A stretch of 42,510 nt of DNA from a virus. Position numbers and translations under genes: made by a program. The notes below the pieces were generated by a model. It did not search any database, had not been told where the DNA came from, and saw nothing but the letters and a program-made list of their open reading frames with translations. The DNA lies in the IMG/VR virus record IMGVR_UViG_3300030329_002799, positions 1-42,510 of that record. The stretch is one strand, 5' to 3'. Numbering within the stretch: the stretch's first letter is position 1; every line of letters starts with the position of its first letter. This document shows, piece by piece, positions 31,501-39,332 of the stretch.

Positions 31501-32720
31501 TGGACAACAACGCACGGCTGGCGCACATTATGTGGCGGCTTGAGCATGGCGACACGATTGCCGAGGCGTCACGCAGTGCGGCCAAGTTCATCGGGGACTA
31601 CACCGAGCTTGGTCGAGCGACCAACGAACTCGCGTCGGTGATCCCGTTCTTCCGGTGGACCCGGTTCAACGTGCCCCTGCAAGTCGAAGGACTCCTGACC
31701 CGGCCATACGTAGGGTCAAAACTGGCGGCGGTTACCGGGGATAGCGCGGAAGAGCAGCAGTTACTGTCAGAGGGAGCCACCCTCCCCGACTGGGTGCTGG
31801 ACCGGCACCATATCGTGATGGGGAAGACTAAGGAAGGGCGCATCCAGATTATTCGGGGGCTGGGCCTGCCGATTGAAGACCTCAACAAGCTCTTCGCCCG
31901 GACGGGGGAGGAGACGTTCCGAAACATCCTGAGTGAAGCGACCCCGATCCTGCGGATGCCTATTGAGCGCATCTCGAACCAGTCGTTCTTTACCGGTGAG
32001 GCCATTGAGGATGACGATGACCTCTACGGGTTCTACCGGCGCGGGTATGCGTGGGCGACTGCGCCGGGAGTCTCGCAGACCCTCAACCAGTGGTTGCAGA
32101 TCGAACGGATCGAGAACCCTGACACGGGCCGGATCAGCTACCGGTCTGGCAACCCGATGGCGATGTATGTCTGGTCCAGTTTCTTCGGTCGGTTCTCGCA
32201 AACCGGGGACAAGTTCATTCAGGCCGTGGAGAGCCGGGACGAGGTGGGGTGGGGCATGGGTCTGAACCTCCTGACCGGGGTCAAGAACTCGGAAGTGTAC
32301 CCGGATCGTCCTGAGACCACCGGGTTTAACGAAGTGATCAATGCCTCCCCGTACCTGCGAAACCTGCACGACCAGTACATGCAGATCCCGCTGTACCCGC
32401 AGTTTAACGACATTGACATGAGCCGAACTGCACAGCGTGGCGCGGCGAGCATCAATAGCTTCCGCCGCACCCTGTCAATGGCTGTGGGGCGCAAGGTTTC
32501 GTGGCACGAAGCGGCCAAGCGATGGGGAGAGATCAGTCAATCGCACCGTGACGAGGAACTCGCGGCTCGAATGGTTAAGGACAAGAAGTGGAAGCAAGAA
32601 GGCCGGAAGAAGCGGAAGGCATTTCGAGAGCGTTACCCCGCCTACGCGGTGGCCCTTGACCAGAACCTGACGGACTTTGAGAAAAGTATTGCCCTTGACT
32701 CTGACGCGCTGCCGTCGTAA
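28506..32720 (+). CDS. Very large virion protein (1404 aa), candidate internal or ejection protein
   Basis: The largest gene of the phage. An N-terminal basic arm (MATLGRRSLRPRRGSVATRS) precedes a segment with GALDILGKPAAILPGTIQAV and FALDVVLDPLNLFAIAKVRS, recalling the LDP-T/N motif of large phage virion proteins. The central part is helical. Around residues 770-800 (VTVFPLFVSFFTRNAIGLVQ) a hydrophobic stretch could insert in membrane. The C-terminal region is again basic. Size, position and membrane-active patch suggest a core protein that crosses the envelope during infection. No lysozyme or protease motif is evident. Confidence 0.72.
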   Translation: MATLGRRSLRPRRGSVATRSAFSQLQSDLFTRKTDRQMRNMESESFNRAATAEIERLQANPRYQQHEKDDEPGIYKVPGVKGFWEGTGTALGGALDILGKPAAILPGTIQAVQEGRPFWEGIGDALWGDKQDLNFATVFEKAGWEHEGSRNVMGFALDVVLDPLNLFAIAKVRSLTGKVIEGVQGPIAAVPIRGKTVGQRMDAFSEPVQRRFAKLFSPRIGLGQGDTYWELRRRHRNNPEQLKIVEEMIEHDRVWKNFSSDKDKLAASEFYEVLHGERKAWALRDQGRMGREAATEAEATRIADDFLATIQTDDDLARAIGNVLHRFRHDLDEVAGMKKPAALRTRKETGEIIDAATGEVHVPRPETESMRYDIGASALETLGREGRVTIGGEVIEMGVAGREGFSINGLGSIAKTVQLLYGAQANTWRAGSKHLPLLQARGRIRELSEQLWGNFHATESFYYPKFMPDMQVLNNLEKSGTKAARVQKSQRALASKSGRDAPVEMDFRVAYIHDIAARRQGFEAQKIISTKMLRGLAPTGRAAPFLFKELREKQVDLQRRYGKLLAGEGNLQTGNEVENVLREWVASAPDATRSIDEQIDEFLNQLGVLPEASMDMRWKTTPRQQRRLDEASEARERLAGLRMQVDRSARDPQGRFVSARVTAADEAALAKGESIEKGLASYHDWAQKVRQDLRDVLESTPRDGEGVFTRGEGHSLLSGTEAGAALDDALKEAGQLVGGTDQSSWILPDVVAGSLNKFNDPYELTGFLRTVDAFNNFWKPTVTVFPLFVSFFTRNAIGLVQNLALSGMGPQAITSGTMRSMGIMRKGMFNEYGRVSGTLNAEGHRKVAARHFNVEPEQVTEQMLRDVKPAYDFSQPELLREAQKHGGMQVGSRDLAPLDVGAPGREGLASEAAASMRGEAVFAGGTRPRAGAGVEEFRGPTGGVRATGRKFWSALTNDDAIRLTPMERTKAVIANYDQGLKERHGFNLFGYGTSFNQYMDNNARLAHIMWRLEHGDTIAEASRSAAKFIGDYTELGRATNELASVIPFFRWTRFNVPLQVEGLLTRPYVGSKLAAVTGDSAEEQQLLSEGATLPDWVLDRHHIVMGKTKEGRIQIIRGLGLPIEDLNKLFARTGEETFRNILSEATPILRMPIERISNQSFFTGEAIEDDDDLYGFYRRGYAWATAPGVSQTLNQWLQIERIENPDTGRISYRSGNPMAMYVWSSFFGRFSQTGDKFIQAVESRDEVGWGMGLNLLTGVKNSEVYPDRPETTGFNEVINASPYLRNLHDQYMQIPLYPQFNDIDMSRTAQRGAASINSFRRTLSMAVGRKVSWHEAAKRWGEISQSHRDEELAARMVKDKKWKQEGRKKRKAFRERYPAYAVALDQNLTDFEKSIALDSDALPS

Positions 32721-32762
32721 AGGGTTACACTAGGGACGTAACCGACTATCAAAGGGGTCACT

Positions 32763-33644
32763 ATGGCTGAGGACACTGCACCTCAGACTTCAGCGGCTTT
32801 TGGAGTCCCGGCAGCGAAGGTAGAAGAAGCAAAGGATCTCGACCTCGAAGCGATTGGCCTTGAGCCAGTGGCTCCCGAGGACGCCCCTGTAGCAGAAGCT
32901 CCCGCCCCGGCTTCAGAGGAACCACCGCAGGAGGCTGTTCCGGCAGTTGAGGAGCCACGCGCTGACGACACACCTCCCGAAGTGGAGGCTGAACCTTCTG
33001 GACCCGTGAGCCGCGAGGATCTGAACAGGATGCTTGAGGAACGCGAACGGGAGTGGCAGCGGCGCAAGGATCAGGAAGTGCATCGAGAGCGGGCACGCTT
33101 GCAGGGGGAATTGGACACGCTACGGGCGCAGCAGGAGCAAGAACGGCTCCTGTCAATGGACCCAACAGATCTCCATGACCACGTTCACCAGCAGGCGCAG
33201 CAAGCCTCGCAGCCTTCGCTAGATCAAGTCACGCATGAGGTCACACGTCGCATTTACAGCGAGGATGTCCTCGCGCCGATTCGCTCACTGCCTAAATTCA
33301 GTGGACTGTCGGACGAAGACTTCCAAGCGACGGTGCGGCAGGCGATTGTTTCGCAGGACCGACCGGTCTCCGATGTCATTAACTGGTTGTACGATCAGGC
33401 ATATGACGCAGGGAAGGCGGCTGTTGGTACAGCCTCTGACGCTGCACGGCAGGCAGAGTCGGCCTCGAACATTAAGGCACAGAGTGCCCCGGCAGACGCC
33501 GGGGGACAGGTGCCGCGACCGGCCTCCTACGAACAACTCCGGGATCGGTACAACGATGATGAGGATGCGTTCAACGACCTCTCCGCCATTGAAAAGGCGG
33601 CGAAGTCTGAGGGCGTAGACCTCAGGAAATCTATCTTTGGATAA
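32763..33644 (+). CDS. Capsid scaffolding protein (293 aa)
   Basis: AAGGGG precedes ATG 32763. The N-terminal 80 residues are acidic and Pro/Ala/Glu-rich. A charged coiled coil follows (LEEREREWQRRKDQEVHRER, LDTLRAQQEQERLLS), then a compact helical end. Composition and position directly before the major capsid gene are those of scaffold proteins that template the procapsid and leave before DNA entry. No protease gene is seen, so scaffold exit may not need cleavage. A TACACT box 32 bases upstream may be a -10 element. Confidence 0.82.
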   Translation: MAEDTAPQTSAAFGVPAAKVEEAKDLDLEAIGLEPVAPEDAPVAEAPAPASEEPPQEAVPAVEEPRADDTPPEVEAEPSGPVSREDLNRMLEEREREWQRRKDQEVHRERARLQGELDTLRAQQEQERLLSMDPTDLHDHVHQQAQQASQPSLDQVTHEVTRRIYSEDVLAPIRSLPKFSGLSDEDFQATVRQAIVSQDRPVSDVINWLYDQAYDAGKAAVGTASDAARQAESASNIKAQSAPADAGGQVPRPASYEQLRDRYNDDEDAFNDLSAIEKAAKSEGVDLRKSIFG

Positions 33645-33665
33645 TCAGGAAGGTTGAGTCTTTAG

Positions 33666-34535
33666 ATGGCCATTAATTTAGCCAGTAACTTAACCGCGAT
33701 TGCCAATAACTTTATTCTGGCTGCGAAGCTTACGGAGCGTGACAGCACTGTCATGCGCCCGTTGGTTCGTGTCATTCCCATGAAGAAGGGCGTCAACCAG
33801 ATTGACCTCCCGAAGTTCGGCACAGTCTCTGTGGCTGCGTTGACTGACGGTGTAGATCTGGCAACCCCGACTTCCTTCACGCCAAGCTCCACAACGTTCA
33901 CCGCCTCCGAGCGAGGTGCCATGATCGTTATTACGGACAAGGCGATGCGGGAATCACAGGATATGGTTGGGCAACTCGCGTCACGAGAGCTTGGACGGGC
34001 TTGGGGTTACGACCAAGACACCCAATTGTTCTCAAACTTTGACTCCTTCTCCGCCTCCATTGGGGCTGCGGGGACAGAGATCACAGCCAAGTACATCCTT
34101 GCCGGTCACGCGCTCTTGCATGGCAACAGCACGCAGCCGATTCCAACGGATGGCAAGGTCAGCGCGGTGCTGCACTCTTTTCAGGCGTATGAGCTTCAAT
34201 CGAACCTCACCCTGCCCGGAACGAGCAACGTCCCAACTGATCTGCAAAACGACCTCATCAAGCGGCTCTTCGTAGCTCGCATCTTTGAGGTTGACGTATT
34301 CCAGTCCAAGGACATCACGGTTGATGGTTCAGACGACGCCAAGGGCGCGATGTTCCATCAGGACGCGATTGTTCTGGTCGAGCAGCAGGCCATGCGGGTC
34401 CGCCAGCAGCGCGATGAGTCGTTGCGGGCTACCGAGTTCGTGCTGGTCGGTGACTGGGGTCACGGAATCTGGGAAAACGAGTGGGGAGTCGAATTGCTAT
34501 TTGACGCCGCCACACCATCCGGTACCACCCACTAG
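33666..34535 (+). CDS. Major capsid protein (289 aa)
   Basis: It follows scaffold and precedes head-completion genes. The fold pattern is of the HK97 type in its small form: an N-terminal arm with basic residues (ILAAKLTERDSTVMRPLVRV), E-loop-like strands, a spine helix (MRESQDMVGQLASRELGRAW), and the beta-rich P/A domains (VARIFEVDVFQSKDITVDGS; FHQDAIVLVEQQAMRVRQQR). Length is similar to other capsid proteins that use a separate scaffold. There is no sign of an N-terminal delta domain. Confidence 0.85.
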   Translation: MAINLASNLTAIANNFILAAKLTERDSTVMRPLVRVIPMKKGVNQIDLPKFGTVSVAALTDGVDLATPTSFTPSSTTFTASERGAMIVITDKAMRESQDMVGQLASRELGRAWGYDQDTQLFSNFDSFSASIGAAGTEITAKYILAGHALLHGNSTQPIPTDGKVSAVLHSFQAYELQSNLTLPGTSNVPTDLQNDLIKRLFVARIFEVDVFQSKDITVDGSDDAKGAMFHQDAIVLVEQQAMRVRQQRDESLRATEFVLVGDWGHGIWENEWGVELLFDAATPSGTTH

Positions 34536-34554
34536 GTTAGGAGGTATATAACCT

Positions 34555-34860
34555 ATGTCTATTGGGGCACCTACATATCGTGACGCGAACATCGAAACGC
34601 TGTCCGGGGGTAAAACCCTGACCGTCAACGATGCGTGGCACCAAACTCTCGATCCGGGGGGCGCAGGTCGCACAGTCGTGCTACCAGCGGAAGCCTCTGG
34701 TCTAGAGGTCTATCTCAGTAACGCCGCAGACGCATCAGAGGACATCACTGTTAACAACGATGGTGGCTCTGGCATTGTCACGGTTTCGCAGAACGAGGAT
34801 TGCTATTTGGCCTGTGATGGCACAAATTGGAATGCCGTACTGTCGAAGGGCGCTACTTAG
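34555..34860 (+). CDS. Beta-rich 101-aa head decoration or fibre-like protein
   Basis: AGGAGG lies 10 bases before ATG 34555. The sequence (GGKTLTVNDAWHQTLDPGGA, TVVLPAEASGLEVYLSNAAD, DGGSGIVTVSQNEDCYLACD) is a beta-sandwich-like string of strands with Gly/Asn turns, found in small phage decoration or fibre-base proteins. Placed directly after the capsid gene with a strong ribosome site, it is probably a capsid decoration protein made in high amount. Confidence 0.75.
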   Translation: MSIGAPTYRDANIETLSGGKTLTVNDAWHQTLDPGGAGRTVVLPAEASGLEVYLSNAADASEDITVNNDGGSGIVTVSQNEDCYLACDGTNWNAVLSKGAT

Positions 34861-34873
34861 TAGCGACGGTTCT

Positions 34874-34895
34874 GGGGTGGGCTTCGGCCCACCCC
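34874..34895 (+). terminator. UUCG hairpin after capsid genes (attenuator or terminator)
   Basis: GGGGTGGGC (34874-34882) pairs perfectly with GCCCACCCC (34887-34895) around TTCG, a very stable tetraloop. No T-tract follows (CTTACC), so it is probably a partial terminator or an RNA 3'-end stabiliser that keeps capsid mRNA high relative to downstream genes. Confidence 0.6.
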
Positions 34896-34908
34896 TTACC
34901 GAACATCT

Positions 34909-35253
34909 ATGGCTAAACGAAACACGGGCATCACCCATGTGCCGACACCCAGTGCCGATGATCGTGGCGAGGTCCGCAGCTTTCGCAAGCGGATGAAGAA
35001 TGGCCGCGACATCTTGGTGATCGGCACCGACTCCAAGGAAGCCGAAGACATCATTGGTAGTCGCAACGAAGACATCGAATCGAACGAACGCAGACACGGA
35101 TACTGGCACCCCGATGTCCGTGACAACGCCGACGAGATCGAGATCCCGCAGGATCACATCACGAGGCCGGGTGCCGAGGCCCCGCCCTCGCGAGAGACTG
35201 GCACCGGACGTAGTATCTTTATGGTGCCCGCCTTACCGTGGAAAGATAACTAA
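34909..35253 (+). CDS. Hypothetical 114-aa protein
   Basis: It starts at ATG 34909 just after the UUCG hairpin with no clear Shine-Dalgarno. The product is charged and probably partly disordered (MAKRNTGITHVPTPSADDRG, DIIGSRNEDIESNERRHGYW, PGAEAPPSRETGTGRSIFMV). The stop overlaps the next start (TAATG). It sits in the head-completion region. No family is recognised. Confidence 0.75.
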   Translation: MAKRNTGITHVPTPSADDRGEVRSFRKRMKNGRDILVIGTDSKEAEDIIGSRNEDIESNERRHGYWHPDVRDNADEIEIPQDHITRPGAEAPPSRETGTGRSIFMVPALPWKDN

Positions 35254-35633
35254 TGCCTGCACGACGACCGATTCCGAACTCGCGGAGTGGCTTTTCGGGT
35301 GTCCAACTCATTGGCGTACCGGACGAGATGGTGCGGATGGTCGATCCGGGGGGTGATGCGGTATCCAACATCCGGGTCAGCTACGTCGAAGAAGCACTGC
35401 GCTTGGGGTTTCGCCACCCCCGTGATGGTGAACTCAACGAGGACGGCACCTTTGCCGATGGCCGCCAGAAACAGGTGTTGCCGCCACAGGTGGCCCATCT
35501 GGTAGATCTTGACGACGACGAGCTAGAGGATGCGAAGATAGAGATGCCTGCGAACCGTTGCTTTGTCTGCGGCTTCGAGGCCAAATCTGAACGGGGTTTG
35601 AAGACCCACCGCAAGCGGAAGCATAATATCTAA
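35253..35633 (+). CDS. 126-aa protein with C-terminal C2H2 zinc finger
   Basis: The last 24 residues, CFVCGFEAKSERGLKTHRKR then KHNI, fit the C-x2-C-x12-H-x4-H pattern of a classical C2H2 finger, including Phe and Leu at core positions. The N-terminal 100 residues are soluble and mixed (SGFSGVQLIGVPDEMVRMVD). The gene overlaps both neighbours (TAATG). A finger in a head-to-tail module protein is unusual; it could bind DNA in the head neck or stabilise the C terminus. Head-completion position is inferred from order. Confidence 0.78.
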   Translation: MPARRPIPNSRSGFSGVQLIGVPDEMVRMVDPGGDAVSNIRVSYVEEALRLGFRHPRDGELNEDGTFADGRQKQVLPPQVAHLVDLDDDELEDAKIEMPANRCFVCGFEAKSERGLKTHRKRKHNI

Positions 35634-36925
35634 TGGCGACCACCACGCTGAAAGCGATCCGGCAGGAAGTTGCCGCACGACTGGGCAGCTATGCCTCCGG
35701 CACGGCGACTGGTGGCACCACGTCTACGGTTGTGATCAATAACGATGCCGAGTTTATCGGCGATACGAATACGCCGTCGCCAGACCTGTATGAAGCCTCG
35801 TGGGTCTTGCCTACGAGTGGTGATAACGCCGGAGTCGTGCGCCGGGTGAAAGACGATGGCTTTGCTCCAAATACCGGAACCCTGACCGTGGTGCCGGTAT
35901 GGAGCAATGCGATGGCAAACACCAATACGTTCGAGGTCCACGGCACCCTGCACCCGGATCGCATTAAAGAGGCGATCAACCGGGCGCTTCGCAAAATGCA
36001 CTTCCTCCACACCTTCGCGCTGACCCTAGTCACGGACGGTGACATGGAGACCAGTGGCGTGGGGTCGTGGACGGCGAGCAATGCGTCACTGGCGAAGACC
36101 ACGAGCGCCGCGCAGGTGATCTCCGGGGCACAGGGGATGTCGGTCACGACGACCTCAGCCAACGGGTACGCCGGGAGTACCGCGATCCCTGTTGAAGAAG
36201 GCCAGAACTACTACGCACAGGTCAGCTTTAAGAACGTGGCCGCAGCCACCACCCCCAAGCTGGTGGCCTACGATGCCACCGGGTCAGCCGAGATTGACTC
36301 CACCACATGGACCGAGGGCGGCGACGGGACACTCCGACTGGCATTCAGAGTGCCGGATGATTGCCGCAGCTTAGTTCTCCGGCTCCAAGTGGTCGAGAAC
36401 TCCAAGGTGGTCTACTACGACGAAGCGATCCTGCTACAGCAGGGGCGGCGGTCGTATCCGCTACCGACGTTTGTCTTGAACCCTGAATCAGAAATCCACG
36501 AGGTCTACACACTGGCGTACCAGAGCGTACGAACTTCCAGTGACCAGTCGCGTCCGATGCACCGTGAGTACGAGGTCTGGCCGAACTGGGATCATCTCGC
36601 AGATCCCTTGGGTCCATCCGGGCAGCAATACTCGATCATCCTCGCCGGGGGCGGCACCACCGCTCGTCCGGTCTGGGTGCAGATGTGGCGGCGCTTTGAT
36701 GAACTGAGTGCGGACTCTGACACGACCTCGGCGGCACTGGATTGGGCAGCGGCTGGCGGATTGATGGAGTGCTACAAGATCTTGCGCTCCAGTGCGCCCG
36801 CTGCGGATGTCACGATCTGGGATGACCGCTTGAGCGAGGCACGGTCGAATTTCATTGCCATGAACCAACGGTACGTCCCTCGTAAGGCAATTCGAGTTCG
36901 TGCCGGACATTTAGAGAAGATGTGA
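35633..36925 (+). CDS. Head-tail adaptor with inserted carbohydrate-binding-like domain (430 aa)
   Basis: The N-terminal 130 residues (LKAIRQEVAARLGSYASGTA ... HPDRIKEAINRALRKMHFLH) and the C-terminal 180 form the helical bundle typical of tail tubular A/adaptor proteins (IKEAINRAL, then WDDRLSEARSNFIAMNQRYV). Between them residues about 135-280 (DGDMETSGVGSWTASNASLA ... VVENSKVVYYDEAIL) read as a jelly-roll carbohydrate-binding module (D-D-E-G--W ... VYYDE). The adaptor ring joins portal and tail; the insert would face outward and could touch host sugars. Confidence 0.75.
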   Translation: MATTTLKAIRQEVAARLGSYASGTATGGTTSTVVINNDAEFIGDTNTPSPDLYEASWVLPTSGDNAGVVRRVKDDGFAPNTGTLTVVPVWSNAMANTNTFEVHGTLHPDRIKEAINRALRKMHFLHTFALTLVTDGDMETSGVGSWTASNASLAKTTSAAQVISGAQGMSVTTTSANGYAGSTAIPVEEGQNYYAQVSFKNVAAATTPKLVAYDATGSAEIDSTTWTEGGDGTLRLAFRVPDDCRSLVLRLQVVENSKVVYYDEAILLQQGRRSYPLPTFVLNPESEIHEVYTLAYQSVRTSSDQSRPMHREYEVWPNWDHLADPLGPSGQQYSIILAGGGTTARPVWVQMWRRFDELSADSDTTSAALDWAAAGGLMECYKILRSSAPAADVTIWDDRLSEARSNFIAMNQRYVPRKAIRVRAGHLEKM

Positions 36926-36926
36926 G

Positions 36927-39332
36927 ATGCCGCGCAACGAGTCGCGGTTTGACATTACGTTTGGTGGCACCGGATACCAACTCGCCCGCACCGGGCCACG
37001 CACCCCGGACACGGCAGTCCCGCGACCGTTCTATGCCGAGACCCGCGAACAGTACGCGGCGGCTCGAACGGCGACCGGGGCGCAGGGGTACGCGAATTGG
37101 GATCCTCAGCGCGAGTACCCGTGGCATATCGCCGATACGACGCTTGGCTATGGCGCACGGGTCTGGGAACAGGGACGGTTCTATTACGCCACCGACATTG
37201 ATGCGCGAGTGCCGAATGAGATCAAGCTTGGACCCCTCGTTAATAGTGGATCTATCACCGGAGAAGACCGCATCCACGATGTGTTCATGCGGACTATTGG
37301 ATCCACCGACACGATGTTCGCCTGTATGGGGCGGTATATTAAATACTGGACCGATCCATCCAGCCCGGACAACACGAGCAAGGATCTGGGTACGGGGATC
37401 CGGGCGCGGTCGGCAGCCACTTATCAAGGAACCAATAGCTCAAGTCCACTAACGTACGTGGCGACCGAGGTCACCTCGGGCGGGATGCCGCAGCCCTACC
37501 AGACCTTTACCGGGGCCGGGAACACCTCGACATGGGCGCAGGACACCCAGATCACGACAGCCACCCCGCTCTCCGCGCTGTTCTCGGATAACGGGACATT
37601 CACCGAGGACGCTACCGCTGCGTTCACCCTGACCTTAAATAGTCTGGTCGCGGCTGATGACAAGGTATATGTCCGTGGCGATGAGCCGTTCGAGGGCATC
37701 AAGGTGGATATCAACGCGGACAATGACAACGCCACCACCCTGACCGTGAAGTACTACAACGGTTCGACCTACACCACCGTCTCCAGCTTGAGTGACGGGA
37801 CATCCAGCAGCAGCAAGTCGTTCAAGCAGGACGGCAGCATCACATGGACCCTCCCGACCGACTGGGCCGTGGATGAGATCAACGGGTCCGCCGGGTATCA
37901 CGTGGAACTGACATGGAATAACAACTTCGACTCATCGGTTAGCACGACGGACATCACCCTGATCCAGCGCAATACCGCGCATCAGTTCGCTGTCCTCAAT
38001 CGCACGCTCTATCGCATCGCGAAGACCGCACAGGGCTTCAAGCTCTCCTCGACCACCAATGGTGGCGCGGATGCGACATGGGCCGGGATCGCGACGGTCT
38101 CGGATCTAAACAATCCGGTGACCAACATGCTGGTCGCTGGTGGTCGCCTCTTCATCACCTTGGAGTCCGGGCTACGCGCACTGGCTGCCGCCGGGGACGC
38201 TGTGGCCGAAGAGATCTGGCCGCATACGCTGGAAGTCAGCGATGCGGACAACGGCGTCGGAGCTACGAACTGGCGGGGCAACCTGTGGTTGCCGCTGCGC
38301 CGGGGTCTCTACCATGTCTTTGAAGATAACGGCGTGCTGTTCTTCGATTCCCGGCGAGGCCCGCAGAAGCGGGAGATGCTGGGGAATGACAGCCCGGTGC
38401 GTGGGCGGATCACTGCCGTCACAGGCGATGACTTCTATCTCTACGCGGTGATGCAGAACGAATCCGGCAACTCCTACCTCCTGAGTTACGACTACGAAGC
38501 CAATGCGTGGTTCCCGCTGTCCGACCTTGGGGAGATCACCTCGCGCAAGATGTGGATCTCTGACGTGGGTCATGCGAACAATCCGACGCTGTACCTCAGT
38601 GCCGGGGATGATCTGCGCTATATCACCCTGCCGCGCTCCTCACCGAACCCCCTGCACGACAGCAACTGCCGGTTCGCGACCAGTGGCGAGTTCTATCCGG
38701 GGCAGCATCACGCGGACTTCCCCCGAGAGATCAAGTCCTACCTGACAGTGCATGTCGGTGCGGAGAAGCTGGCCTCGGGACAGACGATCAAATACGAATA
38801 CCGCCTGACCGATGATGCGAGCTACACCACGCTGGATACCTTTAGTTCGGACCCCGGTGGGCAGGCGGCGTTTGCTTCCAGTGTCAATGCCCGGTTCATC
38901 GAACCGAAGATCACCCTCGCGACGAGCGATGCCACGACCACGCCGGTGATGCGGTTTGTGCAGACCCGGTACGCCGTCCGCTTTCCGTACAAGCGACTCT
39001 TTAGTTTCGCGGTGCATCTGGCGGATTATCAGGCGACCCGGAGTGGGCGGCGCATTCAGTCCGCCGCCACGCTGGAATCGAACCTGCTCACCACGGTCTC
39101 CAGTAGTACGCCGGTCGAACTGGTCTCGCCAACGGGCACGAGCTTCGATGTGCTGCCAACGGCTGGCGAGAAGTTCGTGGTCATGGACGCAGCAGACAAG
39201 CCGGTCGAGTGGGGATTCTTGGTTGAAGCGGTGGAGCATCAATCGACAGTTCTGGGCACATGGGCGCGTGCTTCCGCTTATACTTGGTCTGGACTCAGTG
39301 CCCTCTCTTGGGGAACGGTAGCAACAGTCTAA
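36927..39332 (+). CDS. Tail tubular or propeller-like structural protein (801 aa)
   Basis: ATG 36927 is one base after the adaptor stop. The protein is beta-rich throughout with many GG, DG and NG turns. Blade-like repeats occur in the middle (AHQFAVLNRTLYRIAKTAQG, NMLVAGGRLFITLESGLRAL, YLYAVMQNESGNSYLLSYDY, DDLRYITL). The length equals that of T7 tail tubular protein B (about 794 aa), and its position after the adaptor and before the fibre fits the tail nozzle. Sequence similarity to T7 is not evident to me. It ends with TAATG into the fibre gene. Confidence 0.72.
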   Translation: MPRNESRFDITFGGTGYQLARTGPRTPDTAVPRPFYAETREQYAAARTATGAQGYANWDPQREYPWHIADTTLGYGARVWEQGRFYYATDIDARVPNEIKLGPLVNSGSITGEDRIHDVFMRTIGSTDTMFACMGRYIKYWTDPSSPDNTSKDLGTGIRARSAATYQGTNSSSPLTYVATEVTSGGMPQPYQTFTGAGNTSTWAQDTQITTATPLSALFSDNGTFTEDATAAFTLTLNSLVAADDKVYVRGDEPFEGIKVDINADNDNATTLTVKYYNGSTYTTVSSLSDGTSSSSKSFKQDGSITWTLPTDWAVDEINGSAGYHVELTWNNNFDSSVSTTDITLIQRNTAHQFAVLNRTLYRIAKTAQGFKLSSTTNGGADATWAGIATVSDLNNPVTNMLVAGGRLFITLESGLRALAAAGDAVAEEIWPHTLEVSDADNGVGATNWRGNLWLPLRRGLYHVFEDNGVLFFDSRRGPQKREMLGNDSPVRGRITAVTGDDFYLYAVMQNESGNSYLLSYDYEANAWFPLSDLGEITSRKMWISDVGHANNPTLYLSAGDDLRYITLPRSSPNPLHDSNCRFATSGEFYPGQHHADFPREIKSYLTVHVGAEKLASGQTIKYEYRLTDDASYTTLDTFSSDPGGQAAFASSVNARFIEPKITLATSDATTTPVMRFVQTRYAVRFPYKRLFSFAVHLADYQATRSGRRIQSAATLESNLLTTVSSSTPVELVSPTGTSFDVLPTAGEKFVVMDAADKPVEWGFLVEAVEHQSTVLGTWARASAYTWSGLSALSWGTVATV

